Assembly: GCA_040752915.1 (NCBI GenBank)
Contig: JBFMHB010000009.1
Coordinates: forward strand, 1-58,815
Direction of reading: 5' to 3'
DNA length: 58,815 bases
Source: Acidobacteriota bacterium
GTDB taxonomy: Bacteria; Acidobacteriota; UBA4820; DSQY01
Positions 53,002-58,815 of the stretch are shown piece after piece. The stretch's first letter is position 1. Each line of letters opens with the position of its first letter. The notes below the pieces were generated by a model. That model saw only the letters and a program-made list of their open reading frames with translations. It made no database searches and was not told the DNA's origin. A program made the position numbers and the translations under genes.

Positions 53002-53553
53002 ATGGCCAAGCCCGACATCGAGAAGGGGAACACTGTGAAGATTCAAGACATCCAGAAGCTCGTGGATATGCTCGACAAGAGCAATCTGAACGAGATCGAG
53101 ATCGAGGGCGACGGCATGCGCCTGCGCCTTTCGAAAGGGCTTCGAACCACCGAGGCGGCCCCGTCCGCCGGACCCTCCTACTTCATGGTTCCCCAGGGCG
53201 GACCGTCGCTTCCGGCCGCCCCGGCGCCTCCCGCGCCGCCCGTTTCAGGTCCTCCTCAGACGGGAGGCGAGGCCCCGTCCACCGGTGAGGCCGCCCCGAC
53301 GCCCGCCGCCAGGGGCACGGAGATCAAGAGCCCCATGGTCGGCACCTTTTACCGCTCTCCGGCTCCGGGAGCGGAACCCTTCGTCAAGATCGGAGACACC
53401 GTCCGCAAAGGCCAGACGCTCTGCATCATCGAGGCCATGAAGCTGATGAACGAGATCGAGAGCGAGTTGGACGGCGTCGTGCTGGACGTGTATCCCGAAA
53501 ACGCCCAGCCCGTGGAATACGGCGAGCGGCTGTTCCTCATTCAGCCGGCCTGA
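53002..53553 (+). CDS. accB: Biotin carboxyl carrier protein of acetyl-CoA carboxylase
   Basis: A 183-residue BCCP. ATG 53002 (MAKPDIEKG) follows GGAAGGGG and is preferred over a GTG at 52942, which would lie inside the promoter. N-terminal helical part (about 10-50), a Pro/Ala-rich linker (about 60-105) and a biotinyl domain with K147 in EAMKLMNE. It carries biotin between AccC and the transferase. accC follows at 8 bp. Confidence 0.93.
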   Translation: MAKPDIEKGNTVKIQDIQKLVDMLDKSNLNEIEIEGDGMRLRLSKGLRTTEAAPSAGPSYFMVPQGGPSLPAAPAPPAPPVSGPPQTGGEAPSTGEAAPTPAARGTEIKSPMVGTFYRSPAPGAEPFVKIGDTVRKGQTLCIIEAMKLMNEIESELDGVVLDVYPENAQPVEYGERLFLIQPA

Positions 53554-53561
53554 GCGAAGCC

Positions 53562-54896
53562 ATGTACAGGAAGGTGCTCATCGCGAACCGGGGGGAGATC
53601 GCGCTCCGGATCATCTGGGCCTGCAAGGAGCTGGGAATCAAGACGGTGGCCGTCCATTCGGACGTGGACATCGATTCCCTCCACGTTCGGTTCGCGGATG
53701 AAAACGTCTGCATCGGGCCCGCGCCGAGCCGGGATTCCTACCTCAACATCACGAACCTGATCGCCGCCGCGGAAGTGAGCAACGTGGACGCCATCCACCC
53801 GGGATACGGCTTTCTGTCCGAATCGGCAGAGTTCGCCCAGGTCTGCCAGGCGTGCAACATCGCCTTCATCGGCCCGTCCCCAAGGACCATTTCCCTTATG
53901 GGGAACAAGGCCGAAGCCAAGCGGACCATGAAGAACGCCGGCGTACCCATCCTTCCCGGGTCCGACGGGCCCGTGGCCGACGTGGACACGGCCAAGGGCA
54001 TCGCCGCGGAAATCGGCTATCCGGTGATCCTCAAGGCGTCGGCGGGCGGCGGCGGCAAGGGGATGCGGGTGGTTCCCGAAGAGAAGGACATGGAACTCGC
54101 CTTCCAGATGGCGGGCGCGGAAGCGACGGCCGCCTTCGGGAACGGGGACCTGTACCTGGAGAAATTCCTGGAAGCCCCCCGGCACATCGAGATCCAGATC
54201 CTTGGCGATCAGTTCGGGAACGTCATCCACCTGTTCGAACGGGAATGCTCCATCCAGCGGCGCCACCAGAAGCTCATCGAGGAGGCGCCCTCGCCGGCCC
54301 TCAGCGAGTTCCTCCGGAGGGAAATGGGCGAGGCGGCGGTGAAGGGGGCCCAGGCGGTGGGGTACCACACCGTGGGGACCATGGAGTTCCTCTTTTACGA
54401 CCGGAAGTACTACTTCATGGAGATGAACACGCGAATCCAGGTGGAGCACCCCGTGACCGAGAACATCACGGGTATCGATCTGATCAAGGCCCAGATCATG
54501 GCCGCGGCCGGAGAGAAGATGACCTGGCGCCAAAAAGACATCAAGATCAGCGGTCACTCCATGGAGTGCCGGGTCAACGCCGAGGACCCGGTGCGTTTCA
54601 CGCCGAGTCCGGGCCGGATCACGACGTTCCACGCCCCGGGCGGCCCCGGCGTGAGGGTGGACACGGCGGCCTACGCAGGGTACTTCGTGTCGCCCCATTA
54701 CGATTCCCTCATCGCCAAGCTCATCGTCCGCGGGAACACCCGGCAGGACGTGATCATGCGCATGAAGCGGGCCCTCGACTCCTTCGTGGTGGAGGGGATC
54801 AAGACCAACATCCCCATGCACCTGAAGATCATGGACGAACCGGACTTCATCGAGGGCCGCCTTTCCACGAAGTTCATGGAACGGTTCATGGCCTGA
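53562..54896 (+). CDS. accC: Biotin carboxylase of acetyl-CoA carboxylase
   Basis: A 444-residue ATP-grasp enzyme that carboxylates the biotin of AccB, the first step of fatty-acid synthesis. Signatures: [23 protein letters not shown], the glycine loop [19 protein letters not shown] and the [14 protein letters not shown] active-site segment. Length is normal. The carboxyltransferase genes accA/accD are not in the window. Confidence 0.97.
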   Translation: MYRKVLIANRGEIALRIIWACKELGIKTVAVHSDVDIDSLHVRFADENVCIGPAPSRDSYLNITNLIAAAEVSNVDAIHPGYGFLSESAEFAQVCQACNIAFIGPSPRTISLMGNKAEAKRTMKNAGVPILPGSDGPVADVDTAKGIAAEIGYPVILKASAGGGGKGMRVVPEEKDMELAFQMAGAEATAAFGNGDLYLEKFLEAPRHIEIQILGDQFGNVIHLFERECSIQRRHQKLIEEAPSPALSEFLRREMGEAAVKGAQAVGYHTVGTMEFLFYDRKYYFMEMNTRIQVEHPVTENITGIDLIKAQIMAAAGEKMTWRQKDIKISGHSMECRVNAEDPVRFTPSPGRITTFHAPGGPGVRVDTAAYAGYFVSPHYDSLIAKLIVRGNTRQDVIMRMKRALDSFVVEGIKTNIPMHLKIMDEPDFIEGRLSTKFMERFMA

Positions 54897-54942
54897 GGCG
54901 CTCCGGGGCCGCCTCCCGGCCGCAGGCGCGAACTGAAACGAG

Positions 54943-55584
54943 ATGAGGACGCCTCCCCTGGAGTTCCCGCCGGTCTATCCCATCACTCCCGACGCCCTGC
55001 GTGGGGAAGCGCTCCGCGCATGGGCCGAGTCTCTGATCGGCGCGGGGTGCGCCGTGGTTCAGTTCCGCCGGAAGAGCGGTGCCGACGAAGAAAGCTTGGC
55101 GGACCTGAGGGATCTGGTGGGCCTGGCCAGGCCGTCGTCGTGTCGGGTCATCGTGGACGACCGGGTGGACCTCTGTCTCCTGGCGGAGGCCGACGGCGTC
55201 CACCTGGGTCAGGCCGACCTTCCCGTCCCCGAAGCCCGGGTCCTGCTCGGGAGGGACAAGATCATCGGGTATTCCACGCACAACCTGGAGCAGTTTGAGC
55301 AGGCCCTGGACCTTCCCCTGGACTACGTGGCCCTGGGACCGGTCTATCCGACCGCCACCAAGGCCGATCCGGACCCGGTCGTGCCCCCGCTCGTTCAAAG
55401 GGAAGTGATCGCCCGGTCGCCTTGGCCCGTGGTGGCCATCGGCGGGATCACGGCCGCGAAGGCGGAAACGCTCTGGCGAAGGGGGTTCTCGAGCGTGGCC
55501 GTCGTTTCGGCCCTACGCGAACGGCCCGCGGAGTCCTTCCGGGAATTCCTGAGCCGACACCGGGTTATTCCGAGCCGGGGCTGA
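54943..55584 (+). CDS. thiE: Thiamine-phosphate synthase
   Basis: A 213-residue (beta/alpha)8 enzyme joining HMP-PP and THZ-P to make thiamine phosphate. Motifs: VVQFRRKS, VDDRVDLCLLAEADGVHLGQ, GYSTHNLEQ, ALGPVYPTATK and VAIGGI near the C-terminus. The usual INDR is VDDR here. The ribosome-binding site is weak. It follows accC at 46 bp, and its stop overlaps the -35 of the queD promoter. Confidence 0.9.
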   Translation: MRTPPLEFPPVYPITPDALRGEALRAWAESLIGAGCAVVQFRRKSGADEESLADLRDLVGLARPSSCRVIVDDRVDLCLLAEADGVHLGQADLPVPEARVLLGRDKIIGYSTHNLEQFEQALDLPLDYVALGPVYPTATKADPDPVVPPLVQREVIARSPWPVVAIGGITAAKAETLWRRGFSSVAVVSALRERPAESFREFLSRHRVIPSRG

Positions 55585-55609
55585 CATCCTTCCTCCCATC
55601 CGATATGCT
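55581..55609 (+). promoter_or_regulatory. Promoter of the queD-queE-queC unit
   Basis: CTGACA, 17-bp spacer, TATGCT; start near 55616. The roughly 55-base leader has a GCCGGCC/GGCCGGC stem (55629-55655). No preQ1 riboswitch motif is seen. Confidence 0.6.
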
Positions 55610-55670
55610 GTTAATTCCGCAAGGAGCGCCGGCCCAGGCGTCTGAAAGGCCGGCCCACCGGGAGGCCACC

Positions 55671-56024
55671 ATGTTCGAGGTCAAAGTCGTTCGGCACTTT
55701 TCGGCGGCCCACCGCGTGGAGGATTACCCCGGAAACTGCGAGCGGCTCCATGGGCACAACTGGAGGGTGGAGGTGGTGGCGGGTTCGGTGGAGCTGGACC
55801 CCCTCGGGATGGTAGTCGATTTCCGGCGGCTGAAGGAAAAGGTCGATCGGGTATTGGAGAGGCTGGACCACCAAGTGCTGAACGAGGTGCCTCCCTTCAC
55901 GGAGGTGAACCCGACGGCGGAGAACATCGCCCGCCATGTCTTCGAGTGCCTCGCGGGCGAGGTCCCCGTATCCAGGGTCAACGTATTCGAGACGGACACC
56001 TCCGTCGCTTCCTACTACTTGTGA
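55671..56024 (+). CDS. queD: 6-carboxytetrahydropterin synthase
   Basis: A 117-residue PTPS-family enzyme. ATG 55671 follows GGGAGG; the long upstream frame runs through thiE. Zinc ligands H14 (SAAHRV), H27 and H29 (RLHGHNW) and catalytic C23 are present. It turns dihydroneopterin triphosphate into 6-carboxytetrahydropterin in queuosine synthesis. queE follows after 7 bp. Confidence 0.94.
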   Translation: MFEVKVVRHFSAAHRVEDYPGNCERLHGHNWRVEVVAGSVELDPLGMVVDFRRLKEKVDRVLERLDHQVLNEVPPFTEVNPTAENIARHVFECLAGEVPVSRVNVFETDTSVASYYL

Positions 56025-56031
56025 GGTTCCC

Positions 56032-56730
56032 ATGACGGATGCCGACGGAGGCTCCGGGGCGTCCCGGTACCTCGGGGCGAAGCCAGCGGCCGAGAGCCTC
56101 CTCGTGAACGAGATCTACCCGTCCCTGCAGGGGGAGGGTCCCGAGACGGGCTACCCCACCACCCTGGTTCGGCTCACGGGCTGCAACCTGCGCTGCCGGT
56201 ACTGCGACAGCACCTTCGCCTACTTCAAGGGCGAGAGGATGTCATTGGAAGCCGTCTGTTCCAGGGTGGAGTCGTACGGGATTTCCCGGGTTCTCGTGAC
56301 CGGCGGAGAGCCCATGGCCCAGGCCGCCACCCCGGCCCTCTGCCGGGCCCTGCTCCTCGGAGGCCATCGGGTGTCGATCGAAACGAGCGGCGCCTTTTCC
56401 CTGAAGGCGCTTCCCCCGGAGGTGACCAAGGTCGTGGACGTGAAGACGCCGGGAAGCGGCGAAGCCGATTCGTTTCAGACCGACATCCTCGGCGACTTGA
56501 CCCCGAAGGACGCGCTCAAATTCGTCCTGCGCGGGCGCGAGGACTACCTCTTCGCCCTCGATTTCCTGGAGCGCACCCCGGGAGCCCTCACGCCCCAGGT
56601 CTTCCTGTCCCCCGTCTGGGGGGAACTGGATCCGAAAGACCTGGCGGACTGGATGCTAAAGGACCGTCCCGAGGCGCGCCTGATGGTCCAGCTCCACAAG
56701 GTCCTCTGGGGAGACCAGCGGGGCCGCTGA
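56032..56730 (+). CDS. queE: 7-carboxy-7-deazaguanine synthase
   Basis: A 232-residue radical-SAM enzyme. The cluster motif is C51-x3-C55-x2-C58 (GCNLRCRYCDS), preceded by EIYPSLQGEGPETGYP and followed by VTGGEPM. It contracts the pterin ring to CDG, the second dedicated step. ATG 56032 follows GAGG, and queC follows at 43 bp. Confidence 0.95.
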   Translation: MTDADGGSGASRYLGAKPAAESLLVNEIYPSLQGEGPETGYPTTLVRLTGCNLRCRYCDSTFAYFKGERMSLEAVCSRVESYGISRVLVTGGEPMAQAATPALCRALLLGGHRVSIETSGAFSLKALPPEVTKVVDVKTPGSGEADSFQTDILGDLTPKDALKFVLRGREDYLFALDFLERTPGALTPQVFLSPVWGELDPKDLADWMLKDRPEARLMVQLHKVLWGDQRGR

Positions 56731-56773
56731 CTCGAATCGCCCGATCGCCAGGGGCGAATGGCGAGGAGGAACC

Positions 56774-57547
56774 ATGGAAACGGTGGACGGGAGGCCCCTG
56801 GCCGTGGTCCTGCTCAGCGGGGGCATGGACTCGCTGACGGCCGCGGGCATGGCCCGGAGGGACGGGTACGATCTGGCGCTGATCCACTTCAACTACGGCC
56901 AGCGGACCGAGGAGGCCGAGCTGAGGTCCTTCGTCCGGATCGCTGATTCCCTCGGCGTTCCGGGTCCGAGGCGCCTGGTGGTCCACACGAACTTCTTCAC
57001 CCTCGTGGGGGGATCGGCGCTGACGGACCGTCGGTTGCCCGTGCCCGGAGCGGACCTCGATTCAGGCCGGATCCCCGTGACATACGTGCCCTTTCGAAAC
57101 GCCGTCCTCCTGTCCATGGCCGTGGGCTGGGCCGAGACCCTCGGAGCCCGTGCGGTCTACTACGGCGCCGTGTCCCAGGATTCCTCGGGATATCCGGACT
57201 GCCGGCCGGAGTTCGTGGCGGCCATGCAGGCCCTCGTGAAGGCGGGGACACGGCCCGACACGAACATCCGGGTGCGTGCGCCCCTCGTGGACCTGACCAA
57301 GGCGGACATCGTGAAGGCCGCGTCGGAGATGGGCCTGCCCCTGGGTCTCACCTGGTCGTGTTATCTGCGCAACGACCGCGCGTGCGGGACCTGCGATTCG
57401 TGCGCGCTGAGGCTGCGCGGCTTCGAACGGGCGGGCCTGGTGGACCCCATCGAGTACGCCCCCCTCGGGTCGCCGGACCGGGAGGCCATGCGGGACCGCA
57501 TCCGCAGGCTGGGGCGCCTCCTGAACGCCCTGAAGCGCTCGCCATGA
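56774..57547 (+). CDS. queC: 7-cyano-7-deazaguanine synthase
   Basis: A 257-residue PP-loop ATPase converting CDG to preQ0. Motifs: LLSGGMDSLTA (about 13-23), FNYGQRTEEAE, TYVPFRN and a zinc cluster with WSC and CGTCDSC near the C-terminus. ATG 56774 follows GAGGAGG. The stop overlaps the EamA gene ATG. With queD and queE it completes preQ0 synthesis; queF and tgt are elsewhere. Confidence 0.96.
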   Translation: METVDGRPLAVVLLSGGMDSLTAAGMARRDGYDLALIHFNYGQRTEEAELRSFVRIADSLGVPGPRRLVVHTNFFTLVGGSALTDRRLPVPGADLDSGRIPVTYVPFRNAVLLSMAVGWAETLGARAVYYGAVSQDSSGYPDCRPEFVAAMQALVKAGTRPDTNIRVRAPLVDLTKADIVKAASEMGLPLGLTWSCYLRNDRACGTCDSCALRLRGFERAGLVDPIEYAPLGSPDREAMRDRIRRLGRLLNALKRSP

Positions 57548-58503
57548 CCGCCGCGGGCCGCGGTCGGGCGGTGGCGGCGGTGGTTTTCATGTCGGTCCTC
57601 TTCGGGGCCTCCTTTCCCGCGACGAAGATCGCCCTCGAGGGTTTCTCGCCCTCCCAGCTCATCTTTCTCCGCTTCGTCCTGGCCTCCCTGGTGTTTCTCG
57701 CTCTTTCCCCCTGGACGGGGCTGGGTGGGATGGACCGGCGGGGTGCGCTCCAGGTCCTCGTGCTGGCCCTCTTCGAACCCGGGGCCTACTTCTTCCTCGA
57801 GGCATGGGGCATCCAGAGGACGCTGGCCTCCACTGCGGCCGTGCTCATCGCGACCATCCCTGTTTTCGTGATGGTGCTGGAGGCGGTCTGGTTGAAGGTC
57901 CCCGTCTCGGCCCGCGAGGTCGCTCTCATCGTCCTATCCCTCGGTGGGATCGCCCTGCTTGTGGGCGCTTCCGGGTTCGGGGAGGCCCTCGGAGGGAGCC
58001 TTTCTGGCAATTTGCTCATCTTGGGGGCCGCCCTCGCGGCCTCTATGTACACCGCGATGGCCCGCCGCCTGGTTGTGGCCTATTCTCCGATCGCCGTCAC
58101 CCGCCTCCAGGCCTTTTACGCCGTGGCCATGTACTGGCCGTTCGCCGCATGGGACTGGCTCCAGCACAAGGGGCCCCCGCCGGAAACGAAGTCGGTCCTC
58201 GCCCTCGCCTACCTCGGGATCGGCTGCTCTTTCTTGGCGTACGTATTGCTCAATTACTCCTTGAGCCGCCTCAAGGCGTCCACGGTGGCGGCCTTCACCA
58301 ACGTGATTCCCGTGGTGGCGACGGCCCTCGCCATTCTGCTTCTCGGCGAGACCCTCCTCGCGGGCCAGCTCCTCGGCGGGATCGTTGTGATCGCGTCGGT
58401 CACGCTTCTCACCCTGGAATCCGGTCGGGCGGGCGGAAAAGGGGAGCGGCCATCGGGGGTGGGACGGGGCGAAGCGGTCCCCCCTATTCCGCCAGGCGCT
58501 TGA
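57544..58503 (+). CDS. EamA/DMT-superfamily transporter
   Basis: A 319-residue permease with about ten helices in two EamA repeats (SVLFGASFPATKIALEGFSP near the start; YSLSRLKASTVAAFTNVIPV in the second). The start overlaps queC by 4 bp (ATGA). Substrate is unknown; linkage to queuosine genes hints at a preQ0/queuosine precursor or purine substrate, but this is inference. The C-terminal 20 bp overlap the convergent partial gene. Confidence 0.88.
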   Translation: MTAAGRGRAVAAVVFMSVLFGASFPATKIALEGFSPSQLIFLRFVLASLVFLALSPWTGLGGMDRRGALQVLVLALFEPGAYFFLEAWGIQRTLASTAAVLIATIPVFVMVLEAVWLKVPVSAREVALIVLSLGGIALLVGASGFGEALGGSLSGNLLILGAALAASMYTAMARRLVVAYSPIAVTRLQAFYAVAMYWPFAAWDWLQHKGPPPETKSVLALAYLGIGCSFLAYVLLNYSLSRLKASTVAAFTNVIPVVATALAILLLGETLLAGQLLGGIVVIASVTLLTLESGRAGGKGERPSGVGRGEAVPPIPPGA

Positions 58504-58815
58504 GCCGGTACCGGCCCGGGGCCAAATGGAGGTACTGGACCCCCGCCTCCAGGGTTTCGAGCACGCCCTCCACCGGCCGTCCCTTCTCGTCGGCAACGGA
58601 ACGGACCCCCGCCTCCCCGACAACCACATACCAGTGCGTCCCCGAGGGGGGCGCCGCGCCCTCCGGGAGTTGCAAAGAAGCGTAACGCGTGCGGTCCAGG
58701 GTCTGCAGGGAGCACAGTACGAGGGGTTCGGGAGCCGGAACGGCGGCGGCCTCGGGGATCGACTCTTTGGAGCTCCGGGCCTTGCCGTTGGCCGATGAAA
58801 AGAGGGACGGCGAAG
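58484..58815 (-). CDS. C-terminal part of an unidentified protein
   Basis: The frame is open from the window edge for 110 codons to TAG 58484. It reads LVLCSLQTLDRTRYASLQLP, GTHWYVVVGEAGVRSVADEK and VQYLHLAPGRYRLKRLAE at the end, with normal amino-acid composition and no in-frame stop. The N-terminus lies beyond the window and the family is unknown. It overlaps the EamA gene by 20 bp convergently. Confidence 0.65.
   Translation of the reverse strand, partial: SPSLFSSANGKARSSKESIPEAAAVPAPEPLVLCSLQTLDRTRYASLQLPEGAAPPSGTHWYVVVGEAGVRSVADEKGRPVEGVLETLEAGVQYLHLAPGRYRLKRLAE

Noticed and set aside
55616-55670. preQ1 riboswitch in the queD leader
   Set aside because: The leader has a GC-rich stem but no small-stem plus A-rich tail pattern of preQ1-I, and these genes make preQ0 rather than respond to preQ1 in an obvious way.

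Overview
The window is GC-rich, Gram-negative-type bacterial chromosome with short intergenic gaps and many 1- to 8-bp gene overlaps. It has no rRNA, CRISPR array, phage or transposase gene. ECF sigma/anti-sigma with a TPR-CHAT protein, SpoIIE partner switching, Tat-exported TldD, RND metal efflux and several L,D-transpeptidases together suggest an Acidobacteriota-like or similar deep-branching lineage. That placement is inference; no phylogenetic marker was compared.

Layout. 1-2340: a membrane PAS/GAF sensor cut by the window edge and a CBS-pair protein. 2341-2835: repeat-rich spacer. 2836-4029: M24 peptidase. 4292-11948: secreted double-RCC1/PKD protein, zinc anti-sigma factor and ECF sigma factor, divergent from a large PDZ-TPR-CHAT protein. 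12133-16708: proline dehydrogenase and a DUF1015-serA-serC serine operon ending at a clear terminator. 17071-23144: 7TM PAS histidine kinase, MATE/ANK-like transporter, Tat-signal TldD and PmbA. 23167-29968: Czc-type metal efflux operon with a Cys-rich leader gene, converging on a SlyD peptidyl-prolyl isomerase. 30241-35930: quinone reductase-like flavoprotein, membrane SpoIIE phosphatase, small membrane protein and DinB. 36058-38771: small unknown gene, then DUF948-YtxH-zinc/REC-RsmA. 38768-43401: L,D-transpeptidase operon, Ala-rich lipoprotein, site-2 protease and HU. 43508-47531: anti-anti-sigma factor, anti-sigma kinase, diguanylate cyclase and second SpoIIE phosphatase. 47610-48425: tRNA-Pro, MerR and IHF-like genes. 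48570-58815: ThiD, histidine kinase, LigA, AccB-AccC, ThiE, QueD-QueE-QueC, an EamA transporter and a partial gene at the edge.

How parts fit. The sigma/anti-sigma pair lies between a secreted propeller protein and a caspase-like CHAT protein, the best candidate here for an undescribed signalling or cell-fate module. A SpoIIE phosphatase, RsbW-like kinase and STAS protein form a partner switch beside a c-di-GMP synthase. DUF1015 in the serine operon, with no phosphoserine phosphatase in the window, is a candidate for an unassigned step. Several transcription units start from readable -35/-10 pairs with 17-bp spacers, so operon limits can be read unusually well.

A family of dispersed intergenic repeats (near 2576, 16821 and 30823) carries a conserved hairpin, and the first copy has inverted ends, suggesting a small non-autonomous element. 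Two real genes run off the window edges (1-1749 and 58484-58815); both are on the minus strand.
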